The notes: generated by a model from the letters alone, not told the origin. A stretch of 64,000 bases of DNA from Pseudarthrobacter polychromogenes (GCF_014644495.1 NZ_BMKU01000003.1:56645-120644); one strand, 5' to 3'. Numbered from the stretch's first letter, positions 43,270 to 53,136 are shown. Translations and numbers: made by a program.

Positions 43270-44544
43270 CTACTTCCTTCCCACCGCGTTGGTCATGGCC
43301 TTGCCCGTGATCAGGTGCGCCACCACGATCTGGGCCAGCGCCAGGGCAAGGAGGAGCAGGAGGGGAAGGGTCCAGCCGCCGGTGGCACTGTGCAGCAGCC
43401 CCATGCCGAACGGCCCCAGGGTGGCCAGCAGGTAGCCCGTGGACTGCGCCAGCGTGGACAGCGCCGTGGTTTCCGCGGTGCTCACCCCGCTGCGGCTGAT
43501 CATCACCATCACCAGAGGGAAGATGCCCAGGCCAAACCCCAGCAGGGCGGCAGGAACAGCGGCCAGCCCCACCGGCAGGGCCAGCAGCGATGCCAGCCCG
43601 GCCACCATGGTGATGCTGACCAGGTAGAACGCAGGCCGCAGCATCCGCGGCCGGGAACCGATGGCGATCAGCACCATGCCCGCCGGGACGGAGACAAGCT
43701 GCATCAGCCCGAACATGAGCCCGCTGTCCGCGGCGCTCAGGCCCATGGTGGTCAGCATGTACGGGAACCAGCTCAGCAGGGCGTAGGCGAGCAGGGCCTG
43801 GAGCGTGAAGATCGCGGTGAGGAGCAGTCCCTTGCGGGTCCGCAGCAGCGGCCAGGGGGAGATCCGGCGCCCTGTTGCCCGGGGACTGTGCCGGTGCGCG
43901 TGCAGCGCCACGGGAAGGAAGCCCAGGAGCGCCGCCACGGCGGTGATGCCAATGGCGCCGACGGCGGCCGAGGGCGAGCCGAGTGCCTGCGCCAGGGGTA
44001 CCACCGCGACGGCGGTGACGGTGGCGCCCGTGGTCATGGTCACCGTGTAGACGGCGGTCATCAGGGACGTCCGGTGGGCAAAGTGTTCCCGGATGAAGGA
44101 GGGCATGGCCACGTTGCAGACGGCCAGGCCGGACATGCCCAGCACGCTGCCGGCCACCAGCATGCCGGTGGCGGGAATGCCGCGCAGGAGGAGTCCGCCT
44201 GCCAGCATGGCAAGGGCCACCAGGATCGCCTTCTCCACACCCAGCCGGCCCGTCAGCCAGGACGTGCCTGCCCCGGCAAGCGCGAAGCACAGCGTTGGAA
44301 TGGACGGGATGATGGCAGCCACCAGCGTGCCGTAACCCAGCACCGACTGCAGGTCGTGCAGCAGTGCCGACGCTCCGGTGATGCCCGCCCGCAGGTTCAG
44401 CCCGATGAGCACCAGCGCAATGACGCCGAACACGACGGCGGACCGGGGCTTGGCGTGGCCCGTTGCCAGGGCGGGGACGGGTGCTGCGGCGGCCGGGACA
44501 GGGGCCGACGGCGCTTGGGCGGCGGGAGGGTGCGGGGCGGACAT
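43270..44544 (-). CDS. MFS transporter, CynX/NimT type
   Basis: A 424-residue permease with 12 predicted helices. An Ala/Pro-rich tail of about 30 residues comes first, then VIALVLIGLNLRAGITGASALL, the family opening that gives it away, and VAAIIPSIPTLCFALAGAG. The CynX/NimT group moves cyanate, nitroimidazoles and other small anions or drugs; the substrate here is not visible. It forms an operon with the FadR-type gene. The start region is divergent from the CYTH-CHAD gene. Confidence 0.88.
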   Translation of the reverse strand: MSAPHPPAAQAPSAPVPAAAAPVPALATGHAKPRSAVVFGVIALVLIGLNLRAGITGASALLHDLQSVLGYGTLVAAIIPSIPTLCFALAGAGTSWLTGRLGVEKAILVALAMLAGGLLLRGIPATGMLVAGSVLGMSGLAVCNVAMPSFIREHFAHRTSLMTAVYTVTMTTGATVTAVAVVPLAQALGSPSAAVGAIGITAVAALLGFLPVALHAHRHSPRATGRRISPWPLLRTRKGLLLTAIFTLQALLAYALLSWFPYMLTTMGLSAADSGLMFGLMQLVSVPAGMVLIAIGSRPRMLRPAFYLVSITMVAGLASLLALPVGLAAVPAALLGFGLGIFPLVMVMISRSGVSTAETTALSTLAQSTGYLLATLGPFGMGLLHSATGGWTLPLLLLLALALAQIVVAHLITGKAMTNAVGRK

Positions 44545-44687
44545 CCCTCAAGCCTAAAGGTTAGACGTTTGATGTTTACAGTTCTGTGGCCAAGCTCTCC
44601 CGGCTCCGCGGCGGAGGGCAATAGACTGCCAGCGGGAGCCCGGACGCCATGGTCCGGACCCGTGCGCGGATGCGGAAGGGACAGCTT

Positions 44688-46283
44688 GTGAAGGCTTCGC
44701 AGGGACTTGAGATCGAAAAGAAGTACGACGTCGACGACGCCGCCGCCGTGCCCGCGCTGGACAGAGTTACCGGCGTGGCCAGGACGGGGGCACCCCACAC
44801 CGCCGTCCTGGAAGCCGTGTACTTCGACACCGCCCGGCACATCCTCGCGTCCCGGCGGATCACCCTTCGCCGCCGCACGGGCGGAACCGACGCAGGCTGG
44901 CACTTGAAGCTGCCGCCGCTGGAATCCGGCGGCACCGCAACAGAACCCCAGCAGCGGCGGGAACTGCATGCCCCGCTGGGACAGCCCGGCGTGGTGCCGG
45001 ACAGCCTGCTGGTCCACATCCAGGCGTACCTCCGCGGAGCGGCCGTGGCACCGGTGGTCCGGCTCGAGACCCGGCGCACCACCCACGCCCTCTACGGCGA
45101 GGACGGCGTGCACCTGGCGGACCTGGCCGATGACCGCGTGACGGCGGAGCGCCTGCACCCGGGACAAGGAGAAGGCGCCGGGCCCGGCGGGCAGCAGCAG
45201 TGGCGCGAGTGGGAACTGGAACTTGTCCACGGCGGGCCCGGGCTCTTTGCCCCGGCTGAGGAACTGCTGGTGCAGGCCGGCGCCCGCCCTGCGGGCCACG
45301 CCTCCAAGCTGGCCCGCGCCCTCGGGGGCGAAGCGGGCGGCCAAAGCACCCAGCAGGGCGGCACCCCGGACGGAAGCACCCCGGACCTTGCTGCCGGCAA
45401 GAAAGCGCCAGCGGCCGCCGTCGTCACCGTGTATGTCGCCGCGCAGATCCATGAAATCCTGGCCCAGGATCCGGGGGTCCGGCTGGAGGAACCCGAGTCC
45501 GTGCACAACATGCGCTCAGCGGTCCGGCGGATCCGTTCCGCGCTCGCGGCCTACCGCAAGCTCTACTCCGCCCGCCCGGTGCGGCATATGCGGGACGAAC
45601 TGAAGTGGCTGGGCCAGGTGCTGGGCGGCCCGCGGGACGCCGAGGTCCTGCTGGACAGGCTCCGCGGGCACCTGGGTGAACTGCCGCCGTCCCATGGGGT
45701 TGCCGCCGCCAGTGACCGGGTGGAGCGCAAGGTGGGCGGCGCGTTCGACGACGGGTACCGGCATCTGCAGGAGGCACTGCGTTCGGACCGCTACTTCCGG
45801 CTTCTGGACGACCTCGAGGCCTTCCGGGACGCCCCACCGGTCCGGTCGGAGGCCGTGGCGCGGGGCCGCCGGGAGTCCGCGAAAGCAGTGGACAAGTCCG
45901 CCAGGCGGCTGCGGCGCTCGCACAAGGCGGCAACGCGTGCCAGGCGTGGGACGGACCACGAAAACGCCCTCCACCAGGTACGCAAGGATGCCAAGCGGCT
46001 CCGGCACGTGGCGGAAACGGCGGCCCTGGTCCGCGGCAAGCGCGCCCGGAAAGTGGCCAAGGCGGCGCAACGGCAGCAAAAGATCCTGGGCGACTTCCAC
46101 GACGCCGTGATAGCCCGCGACCTGCTGGGCGCCATCGGTTCGGACACTGAAATGGCCGCCCCGGAGGCGGCGGCGCTGACCGCGCTGCGCACGCTCCAGG
46201 CCGAAGAGATGGCCGCGGCCGAGGCCAAGTACCTGAAAGTGCGCAGGAAATCCCGCGAGCTGCTGCGGCGCGGGGTTCTCTAG
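44688..46283 (+). CDS. CYTH and CHAD domain protein
   Basis: A 531-residue two-domain protein. The CYTH (triphosphate tunnel) domain is residues 1-205, with the ExExK motif LEIEKKYDV (Glu8, Glu10, Lys12) and many Arg/Glu facing the tunnel. The CHAD helical bundle is residues 240-531, with conserved histidines in SVHNMRSAVRRIRSAL and ALHQVRKDAKRLRHVAE. CYTH proteins hydrolyse inorganic triphosphate or polyphosphate, and CHAD binds polyphosphate granules. GTG 44688 is chosen because GGAAGGG lies eight bases upstream. It is monocistronic and convergent with the PucR gene. Confidence 0.9.
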   Translation: MKASQGLEIEKKYDVDDAAAVPALDRVTGVARTGAPHTAVLEAVYFDTARHILASRRITLRRRTGGTDAGWHLKLPPLESGGTATEPQQRRELHAPLGQPGVVPDSLLVHIQAYLRGAAVAPVVRLETRRTTHALYGEDGVHLADLADDRVTAERLHPGQGEGAGPGGQQQWREWELELVHGGPGLFAPAEELLVQAGARPAGHASKLARALGGEAGGQSTQQGGTPDGSTPDLAAGKKAPAAAVVTVYVAAQIHEILAQDPGVRLEEPESVHNMRSAVRRIRSALAAYRKLYSARPVRHMRDELKWLGQVLGGPRDAEVLLDRLRGHLGELPPSHGVAAASDRVERKVGGAFDDGYRHLQEALRSDRYFRLLDDLEAFRDAPPVRSEAVARGRRESAKAVDKSARRLRRSHKAATRARRGTDHENALHQVRKDAKRLRHVAETAALVRGKRARKVAKAAQRQQKILGDFHDAVIARDLLGAIGSDTEMAAPEAAALTALRTLQAEEMAAAEAKYLKVRRKSRELLRRGVL

Positions 46284-46308
46284 GCCCCGGGCGCTCCCGG
46301 CGCCGAGG

Positions 46309-47745
46309 CTACTTGCCCTGCCGCGCGCCCAGCCGGGCCACGGCCAGGGCCAGCCAGAGCTGGACCCGGTCCGTGGTGACGGCGGGGTCGTACCCGGTCA
46401 GCTCGGTGATCTGCGCCAGCCGGTAGCGGACCGTGTTCCGGTGCAGCGTGAGTTCCTCCGCGACGGCGGCCACCGAGCCGTTGTTGTTGAGGTAGCTCTC
46501 CAGAGTGGTCATCAGTTCCGAACCGTGTGCGGCATCGAAGGTACGCAGCGGGTTCAGGGACTCGTTGGCCATGTCAGCCAGCGGCACGTCCTCGCTGGCC
46601 AGCAGCAGCGACGTGAGGCTCAGCCGCTCGGGTTCGTTGACGGGCAAACCGTGGCTGGCGGCATCCCGGGCCTCGAAGTAGCTCCAGCGCAGGCCGTTCG
46701 GCTTGGTGTACGCCCCGCCGATTCCGATGGTCGCATGGAGGCCCGCCTCGGCGAGGTGGTCGCTCAGCTTGCGGGCCAGCGCAGGTGCGCCGCCGCCGTC
46801 GTCATTAATTACCAGCACCAGGTCCTTGCCCACGACGGCGGCCACGGCGTTCTCCAGTTCGCGCGGCACCGAGGTGCTCACCAGGGCTTTGTTGTGTGCG
46901 GCGGAGACGGCCAGCAGCACCACGTTCTTGCGGGTGCTGTTCACGCCCACGCCCGCCAGGCGCCGCTGGGCCTCGCTGGTTTCCAGGGCCCCGTGGATCA
47001 CGTCCTCGAGGACCTGGCCGCACAATGCCCGCTGGGCCTGGCGCTGCTTGACCATGTTGTTCAGCTCCACGCTGATCAGGTTCTGGGCGTAGCCGATGAT
47101 GCCTGAATCCTCGAATGGCTGGCGGACCCACAGGGTGCAGGCGTCCCGCCGGCCGGTGGGGACGGGGTAGGAGGACCAGGTGTCCGCTGAGGGAGGTTCG
47201 CTGCTGCTGTTGTAGAGCTGTGCCGTGAACTGGGTCAGGGCAACGTCGGTGCGCAGCATGCCGCCCAGGTGCTTGAGGAGTTCGGCGAGCCCGCCGCCGG
47301 TGAGCAGCGCCCGTGCCAGCACCTGGTGCCCGGCGATCAGCCGTTCAAGTTTTGCGTAGTGGTCCGCAGACTGGGCATCGGCCACGAGCTTGCCGATGGC
47401 GATGAAGGGCGTCTCGTAGGGGACCTCCACCACGGGCAGTCCCCAGCGGTTGGCTTCCGCCAGCAGGGCCGGGGGGACCGTCTCGTGGGAGAGCCCCACG
47501 CCGAAGCCGATGCCCACCGCGCCGGCCCGCTGCACCTGCCGGACAAAGCGCCGCTGTTCCGGGGCGGACCGCAGGCGCAGGCCGGTGGTGAGGATGAGTT
47601 CGCCGCCGTTGATGAAGCGGTGCGGATCCTCCAGTTCGGTCACTGCCACCCAGTTGATGTCCTGGTGCCAGGTGGTTTCCGCGAGCCCGGCTTTGGTCAG
47701 CTTCAGGGAGTTCACACCCAGGAGGGCGGCGAGGGAAATGGCCAT
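46309..47745 (-). CDS. PucR-family transcriptional regulator
   Basis: A 478-residue regulator. An N-terminal PucR ligand domain (residues 1-125: DPHRFINGGELILTTGLRL, GIGFGVGLSHETVPPALL) is followed by a GGDEF-like middle and a C-terminal HTH_30 domain (SYLNNNGSVAAVAEELTLHR, NTVRYRLAQITELTG). It is divergent from the GABA/aminobutyraldehyde operon, the usual setting for PucR activators of GABA or putrescine breakdown, so control of that operon is the best guess. The 168-base gap between the two holds both promoters. Confidence 0.9.
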   Translation of the reverse strand: MAISLAALLGVNSLKLTKAGLAETTWHQDINWVAVTELEDPHRFINGGELILTTGLRLRSAPEQRRFVRQVQRAGAVGIGFGVGLSHETVPPALLAEANRWGLPVVEVPYETPFIAIGKLVADAQSADHYAKLERLIAGHQVLARALLTGGGLAELLKHLGGMLRTDVALTQFTAQLYNSSSEPPSADTWSSYPVPTGRRDACTLWVRQPFEDSGIIGYAQNLISVELNNMVKQRQAQRALCGQVLEDVIHGALETSEAQRRLAGVGVNSTRKNVVLLAVSAAHNKALVSTSVPRELENAVAAVVGKDLVLVINDDGGGAPALARKLSDHLAEAGLHATIGIGGAYTKPNGLRWSYFEARDAASHGLPVNEPERLSLTSLLLASEDVPLADMANESLNPLRTFDAAHGSELMTTLESYLNNNGSVAAVAEELTLHRNTVRYRLAQITELTGYDPAVTTDRVQLWLALAVARLGARQGK

Positions 47746-47913
47746 GGATCAAGGATAAAGGGGTGCTGGGCAACCGCACTAAACAGGTTCAGGAAGGGTG
47801 TGCAGGTGGCTATTCACTGGGCAGGGGTGCTGGCATAGGCTCTAGGCAGTTCCATCCCTCCGCCCTGAATTCAGCCCGGGCGCGGACGGCCCCAACGAAA
47901 GAGGTTGCACACC

Positions 47914-49344
47914 GTGGTCCAAACCTTGCAGAACTTCATCAACGGGAAGTTCGTCACTCCTGCCGGCACCGCCCTGCTGGACATCGTGAACCCCACCAAC
48001 GGCGAGGTCGTGGCGCAGTCGCCCGTCTCGGTGCAGGCCGATGTGGACGCTGCCATGACCGCGGCGAAGGACGCCTTCAAAACCTGGAAGCACGTCACCC
48101 CGGGCCAGCGGCAGCTCATGCTCCTCAAGCTCGCCGACGCCGTCGAGTCCAACAGCGATGAACTCGTGGAGGCCCAGCACCGCAACACCGGACAGGTGCG
48201 TTCGCTGATCGCTTCGGAGGAAGTGGCCGCCGGCGCCGACCAGCTCCGGTTCTTTGCCGGCGCGGCCCGCATCCTCGAGGGCAAGTCCGCCGGTGAATAC
48301 TTCGAAGGCCACACCTCCTACGTGCGCCGCGAGCCCATCGGCGTCGTGGCCCAGGTGGCACCCTGGAACTACCCGTTCCTGATGGCCATCTGGAAGATCG
48401 GACCCGCCCTGGCCGCCGGCAACACCGTGGTGCTGAAGCCCTCGGACACCACGCCTGAATCCACCCTGGTGCTGGCCCGCCTGGCCGGTGAAATCTTCCC
48501 GGCCGGCGTCCTGAACGTAGTGCTGGGCACCGGCGAGACCGGCGCCATGATGGTGGACCACAAGGTCCCCGGCCTGGTGTCCATCACCGGCTCCGTCCGC
48601 GCCGGCATCGCGGTGGCCTCGGGGGCGGCCAAGGGCCTCAAGCGCGCGCACCTGGAGCTGGGCGGCAAGGCGCCGGCCATTGTGTTCAAGGACGCCGACA
48701 TCAAGAAGAGCGCGGCGGCGATTGCCGAATTCGCGTTCTTCAACGCCGGGCAGGACTGCACTGCCATCACACGGGTGCTGGTGGAGGATTCCGTGCACGA
48801 CGACGTCGTGGCGGCCATGGTGGAGCACACCAGGACCCTGCACACGGGCTCGCAGAACGACGAGGACAACTATTTCGGCCCGCTCAACAACATCAACCAC
48901 TTCAACGCCGTCAGCTCCGTGGTGGAGAACCTTCCGGACAACTGCAAGATTGTCACCGGCGGCCACCGGGCGGGGGAGAAGGGCTACTTCTTCGAACCCA
49001 CCATCGTCACCGGCGCCAAACAGACCGACGACATCGTGCAGAAAGAAACCTTTGGACCCGTCATCACGGTGCAGAAGTTCAGCACCGAGGAAGAGGCCGT
49101 TGAGCTGGCGAACGACGTGGACTACGCCCTGGCCTCGAGCGTCTGGACCAGCAACCACGGCACGGCCATGCGGCTCAGCCGGGACCTCGACTTCGGTGCC
49201 GTCTGGATCAACACCCACATCCTCCTCACCGCCGAGATGCCGCACGGCGGCTTCAAGCAGTCCGGCTACGGCAAGGACCTCTCCATGTACGGCGTGGAGG
49301 ACTACACGCGCATCAAGCACGTGATGTCCGCCCTCGACTCCTAA
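47914..49344 (+). CDS. Gamma-aminobutyraldehyde dehydrogenase
   Basis: A 476-residue NAD-dependent aldehyde dehydrogenase that would oxidise 4-aminobutanal (from putrescine) to GABA. The catalytic glutamate is in LELGGKAP, the catalytic cysteine in FFNAGQDCTAITRV, and the cofactor loop in GVVAQVAPWNYPFLM. The G-Q-D-C-T-A signature is typical of aminobutyraldehyde dehydrogenases. GTG 47914 is used because AAAGAGG lies nine bases upstream. gabT follows 44 bases later and would use the product, and the PucR gene is divergent. Succinate semialdehyde dehydrogenase activity is an alternative. Confidence 0.88.
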   Translation: MVQTLQNFINGKFVTPAGTALLDIVNPTNGEVVAQSPVSVQADVDAAMTAAKDAFKTWKHVTPGQRQLMLLKLADAVESNSDELVEAQHRNTGQVRSLIASEEVAAGADQLRFFAGAARILEGKSAGEYFEGHTSYVRREPIGVVAQVAPWNYPFLMAIWKIGPALAAGNTVVLKPSDTTPESTLVLARLAGEIFPAGVLNVVLGTGETGAMMVDHKVPGLVSITGSVRAGIAVASGAAKGLKRAHLELGGKAPAIVFKDADIKKSAAAIAEFAFFNAGQDCTAITRVLVEDSVHDDVVAAMVEHTRTLHTGSQNDEDNYFGPLNNINHFNAVSSVVENLPDNCKIVTGGHRAGEKGYFFEPTIVTGAKQTDDIVQKETFGPVITVQKFSTEEEAVELANDVDYALASSVWTSNHGTAMRLSRDLDFGAVWINTHILLTAEMPHGGFKQSGYGKDLSMYGVEDYTRIKHVMSALDS

Positions 49345-49388
49345 TTCCCCACCGCAGCAAACCCCAGGCTTCAAAGAAAGGCCTTCCC

Positions 49389-50759
49389 ATGACCACCACA
49401 GCATCAGACATCACCTTCCGCCTGGAGCAGAAGCGCCGGGTCCAGGCTGACTTCCCCGGCCCCAAGTCCGTGGCACTGACGGAACGCCGCAAGGCAGTCG
49501 TCGCCGCCGGCGTCGCCTCCAGCGTCCCCGTCTACGTTGCGGACGCCGACGGCGGGATCATCCACGACGTCGACGGCAACTCCTTCATCGACCTCGGCTC
49601 GGGCATCGCCGTGACGAGCGTGGGCGCGTCCGATCCCGCCGTCGTCGGGGCCGTCAAGGAAGCCGTGGAGCACTTCACGCACACCTGCTTCATGGTCACC
49701 CCCTACGAGGGCTACGTGGCCGTGGCCGAGCAGCTGAACCGCCTCACCCCGGGCAGCCACGAGAAGCGCACCGTCCTCTTCAACTCCGGCGCCGAGGCCG
49801 TGGAGAACGCCGTCAAGGTGGCCCGCCTCGCCACCGGACGCGACGCCGTCGTGGCTTTCGACCACGCCTACCACGGCCGGACCAACCTCACCATGGCGCT
49901 CACCGCCAAGGCTATGCCGTACAAGACCAACTTCGGCCCGTTCGCGCCCGAGGTCTACCGCATGCCCATGAGCTACCCCTACCGCGAGGAAAACCCGGAG
50001 ATCACCGGTGCCGAGGCCGCCAAGCGCGCCATCACCATGATCGAAAAGCAGATCGGCGGGGACCAGGTTGCCGCGATCATCATCGAACCCATCCAGGGCG
50101 AGGGCGGCTTCATCGTCCCGGCCGAGGGCTTCCTCCCTGCACTGGCCGCCTGGGCCAAGGAAAAGGGCATCGTCTTCATCGCGGACGAGGTCCAGTCCGG
50201 CTTCTGCCGCACCGGTGAATGGTTCGCCGTCAACCACGAGGGCGTTGTCCCGGACATCCTGACCATGGCCAAGGGCATCGCCGGCGGCATGCCGCTGTCC
50301 GCCATCACCGGCCGGGCAGACCTGCTGGACGCCGTCCACCCGGGCGGCCTGGGCGGCACCTACGGCGGCAACCCGGTTGCCTGCGCCGCTGCCCTTGCGT
50401 CCATCGGCTCCATGGAGGAGTACAACCTCAACGGGCGTGCCCGCCACATCGAGGAACTCGCCACCGGCCGGCTCCGCGAGCTCCAGTCCGAGCTCGGCGG
50501 TGCCGGCTCCTCGGTGATCGGTGACATCCGCGGCCGCGGCGCCATGCTGGCCATTGAACTGGTCCAGGCCGGCTCCAAGGAACCCAACCCGGAACTGACC
50601 AAGGCCGTTGCCGCTGCCTGCCTCAAGGAAGGCGTCATCATCCTGACCTGCGGAACCTACGGCAACGTGATCCGTCTGCTGCCGCCGCTGGTCATCACCG
50701 ATGACCTGCTCAACGACGGCCTGGACGTCCTCGCCGCCGCCATCAGGGCCAACGCGTAA
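49389..50759 (+). CDS. gabT: 4-Aminobutyrate aminotransferase
   Basis: A 456-residue PLP enzyme of class III that transfers the amino group of GABA to 2-oxoglutarate. Motifs are FNSGAEAVENAVKVAR, AFDHAYHGRTNLTMALT, IIEPIQGEGGFIVP, FIADEVQSGFCRTGEWFAV, the PLP lysine in TMAKGIAGGMPLSA and GGLGGTYGGNPVACAAALA. Start ATG 49389 has AAAGAAAGG upstream. It follows the aminobutyraldehyde dehydrogenase gene, and a strong terminator closes the operon, so putrescine or GABA would be converted to succinate semialdehyde here. No succinate semialdehyde dehydrogenase gene follows. Confidence 0.94.
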   Translation: MTTTASDITFRLEQKRRVQADFPGPKSVALTERRKAVVAAGVASSVPVYVADADGGIIHDVDGNSFIDLGSGIAVTSVGASDPAVVGAVKEAVEHFTHTCFMVTPYEGYVAVAEQLNRLTPGSHEKRTVLFNSGAEAVENAVKVARLATGRDAVVAFDHAYHGRTNLTMALTAKAMPYKTNFGPFAPEVYRMPMSYPYREENPEITGAEAAKRAITMIEKQIGGDQVAAIIIEPIQGEGGFIVPAEGFLPALAAWAKEKGIVFIADEVQSGFCRTGEWFAVNHEGVVPDILTMAKGIAGGMPLSAITGRADLLDAVHPGGLGGTYGGNPVACAAALASIGSMEEYNLNGRARHIEELATGRLRELQSELGGAGSSVIGDIRGRGAMLAIELVQAGSKEPNPELTKAVAAACLKEGVIILTCGTYGNVIRLLPPLVITDDLLNDGLDVLAAAIRANA

Positions 50760-50799
50760 CAGCCATAGGGAACCAGCGCCCCCGCAAGGGCGCACACAG

Positions 50800-50844
50800 C
50801 CCCAGGCCCCGGAGCGCATGCTTCCGGGGCCTGGGGTTTTTGTT
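50800..50844 (+). terminator. Intrinsic terminator of the GABA operon
   Basis: A perfect 14-bp stem (50800-50813 with 50823-50836), a nine-base loop and TTTTTGTT. It ends at the stop of the convergent phytase gene. Confidence 0.92.
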
Positions 50845-51988
50845 ACTCCAAAACCGATGCAAGCGGAATGTACTTCAGGTTGGACGTTGTCCCGCCGCTG
50901 TTCGCTTCGTCGTGGACCACCAGAAGTCCCTGCTCGAACTGCGGTCCTGCGTCCAGCGCCGTCACGTCCAGGCCGTCGGTTCCGGACACGCCGTCGATAT
51001 CCCCGTTCCCGCCGACGTTGAACTTTTTGACGAACTTGTTGTCGCCGGAGCGCTCATAGACGGCGATGGTGGAGTCGCCCTGGCTGGACACGAAGAGGTG
51101 GCCTGATCCGCCGGGGCCGTAGCTGATGCCCATCCCCTCCACGTCTGCCACGAGCCGCCCTGCGCCTGCTTTGTCCACGGCGGTCCGTTGCTTACCAGCA
51201 TCGGGTTCGGCGTTGTACTTCCACACGCCGACGTCCTCCTGCGCGACGTAGAGGTGCCCCAGCTCGTCGTCCGCCACGCAGCTTTCCGTGATGCTGCTGA
51301 CCGGAAGCTCCCTGACGAGCTCCGCCTCCACCCGGCCTTCGCCGTCGTCAACCAACTCGAACTGTTGGATGGGCCCTTCCTCGTTCGGGGTGACAAAGGC
51401 GTAGAACTTGCCGCTGGCGCTGCTGCGGTACATGCAGAAGCCGTAGTTGGGCGCGAACGTCCTGATGCTGCCCGCCCCAACGGGTGTAAGTTCCCGGGTC
51501 TGTGGGTCCAGTGTCCACAGGGCCAGGGTGTCGTCCGTCCGGTTGTTCCCGCCCACCAGCACGGCCGCTTCCCCGGACAGCGGGAACCCTGTCCTCAGGT
51601 CGACGTTGCCGATCTTCCCGTCCGGACGGAAATGGATCATTGTGCCGTCCATCCCAAAGACACCGATTCCCCCGCCCGTGTCTGCCTTGTTGTCCGCGAT
51701 CACCACGCTGTTGGCCGGATTGGCAGGGTCCACCCAGATGGCCGCGTCATCCGCCACGTCTCCTGACCCCGAGAAGCTGGACGTCTCTACCGCGGGTCCC
51801 CCTGCAGCCGGGGCCGGTGCCGATGTGGTGGGCGGGGAAGGTTCAGGGCTGGCAGGTCCGGGCGGCTGGTCCCCGGACGGGAGGCTGGTGATCAGTACCA
51901 GCGCCGCCAGGACGGCAAGCGCGAGGAGCGCGGCGACGGCGATCCGGATGCGAGTACGCCTGGTGTTTCCCGCGGAAGGAGATGTCAT
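50843..51988 (-). CDS. 3-Phytase, beta-propeller type
   Basis: A 381-residue exported phytase that would release phosphate from phytate. A signal anchor (RIRIAVAALLALAVLAALVL) leads into a Pro/Ser/Thr linker (residues 38-65) and a propeller domain. Typical blocks are DDAAIWVDPANPANSVVIA, DNKADTGGGIGVFGMDGT, IGNVDLRTGFPL, YGFCMYRSSASGKFYAFV and GPIQQFELVDDG, the last two matching calcium-dependent BPP phytases. The ATG at 51988 overlaps the rarD stop (ATGA), so the two are coupled. A link between a RarD transporter and a phytase is unexpected and may only reflect shared transcription. Confidence 0.88.
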   Translation of the reverse strand: MTSPSAGNTRRTRIRIAVAALLALAVLAALVLITSLPSGDQPPGPASPEPSPPTTSAPAPAAGGPAVETSSFSGSGDVADDAAIWVDPANPANSVVIADNKADTGGGIGVFGMDGTMIHFRPDGKIGNVDLRTGFPLSGEAAVLVGGNNRTDDTLALWTLDPQTRELTPVGAGSIRTFAPNYGFCMYRSSASGKFYAFVTPNEEGPIQQFELVDDGEGRVEAELVRELPVSSITESCVADDELGHLYVAQEDVGVWKYNAEPDAGKQRTAVDKAGAGRLVADVEGMGISYGPGGSGHLFVSSQGDSTIAVYERSGDNKFVKKFNVGGNGDIDGVSGTDGLDVTALDAGPQFEQGLLVVHDEANSGGTTSNLKYIPLASVLE

Positions 51989-53031
51989 GTGCCCCGCTTT
52001 GCGCGTTTGGCCACCGAGTTCCTGCGCGCCGTCCCCAGCATGTCCACGGTCAGGACGGCCAGGGCCAGCCACACCACGCCGAACCCGATCCAGCGGTCCA
52101 CGGTCATCGCTTCCCTGAACACCACGAGGGCAATGATGAACTGCAGGACGGGAGCGCAGTACTGGAGCAGGCCGATGGTGGTCATGGGCAGCCTGCGGGC
52201 GGAAGCGCCGAAGAACAGCAGCGGAACCGCGGTGATCACCCCGGACGCCACCAGGAGCCAGAAATGGCCGGGACCCTGCGTGGTGAGGGTGTCGGTTCCG
52301 GTCGCGGCCAGGAAGATCATGGTGGCCGCTGCGAAGGGGGCCAGCACCATGGTTTCCACGCTGAGGCTCGTGACGGCGTCCACCCGCGGCCCCACCCGTT
52401 TCTTGACGAAACCGTAAAGGCCAAAGCTGAACGCCAGGGTCAGTGCGATCCACGGGAGCTTGCCGTAGGAATAGGTCAGGACGCCCACCGCCACAAACCC
52501 GATGCCGACGGCGGCCCACTGCAGCGGCCGCAGCTTCTCCTTCAGGACAAACACGCCAAGCAGCACGGACACCAGAGGGTTGATGAAGTAGCCCAGGGAC
52601 GCCTCAACAGCCTGTCCCGTGGTGACTCCGTAGGTGTAGGTGAGCCAGTTGACGGCGATCAGGAGGGCGGCCAGCGCCAGGGAACCGAACACGGCGCGGT
52701 TCCGGAGGGCCTGGGCCAGGGCGGACCAGGCGCGGGTAACTGTGATGAGGAGTGCGCAGAACAGCAGCGACCACACCACCCGGTTGGCCACGATCTCGAC
52801 GGCGCCGGCCGGCATGAGCACAAAGAAGTACAGCGGGAGCAGCCCCCACAGCCCGTAGGCGGCGATGCCAAAGAGGACTCCCGCCGTCGTCTCCTTGTCC
52901 ACTGCCTTGGGGCCCGCTGCCTTGCGGCCCACTGCCTTGGGGCCCGCTGCCGGGGAAGAAGCGCCGGCGGCAGCCGCGGGAGCCGGGGCGCTGGGGGAGG
53001 ACGATCCGTCGGGAGAGGGCACGAAACCCAT
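51985..53031 (-). CDS. rarD: RarD-type EamA transporter
   Basis: A 348-residue permease with ten membrane helices in two EamA halves. Diagnostic RarD sequences are GVLFGIAAYGLWGLLPLYF, ANRVVWSLLFCALLI, NWLTYTYGVTTGQAVEASLGY and FINPLVSVLLGVFVLKEKL. RarD is annotated as a chloramphenicol-sensitivity protein, but its natural substrate is unknown. The polar N-terminus (about 50 residues) contains A-A-G-P-K-A-V twice, encoded by a 22-bp sequence repeated 30 bp apart (52900-52921 and 52930-52951). It ends in an ATGA overlap with the phytase start. Confidence 0.9.
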   Translation of the reverse strand: MGFVPSPDGSSSPSAPAPAAAAGASSPAAGPKAVGRKAAGPKAVDKETTAGVLFGIAAYGLWGLLPLYFFVLMPAGAVEIVANRVVWSLLFCALLITVTRAWSALAQALRNRAVFGSLALAALLIAVNWLTYTYGVTTGQAVEASLGYFINPLVSVLLGVFVLKEKLRPLQWAAVGIGFVAVGVLTYSYGKLPWIALTLAFSFGLYGFVKKRVGPRVDAVTSLSVETMVLAPFAAATMIFLAATGTDTLTTQGPGHFWLLVASGVITAVPLLFFGASARRLPMTTIGLLQYCAPVLQFIIALVVFREAMTVDRWIGFGVVWLALAVLTVDMLGTARRNSVAKRAKRGT

Positions 53032-53136
53032 AACACCACCTCAGTGGCAGGTATTCCAGCCGGCAGGACATGCAATCCGGGAAATAGTCAGTAGGCTTGC
53101 TTTCATGACTTTCGTGAAGCGGCCGGGCACGGCCCT

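Noticed and set aside
43265..44551. FadR regulator as the C-terminus of a 655-residue protein
   Set aside because: The upstream part is an out-of-frame reading of the MFS transporter gene; the regulator starts at ATG 43264.
51989..52519. Phytase as a 558-residue protein
   Set aside because: The extra N-terminus overlaps rarD in another frame; the signal anchor after ATG 51988 is the natural start.
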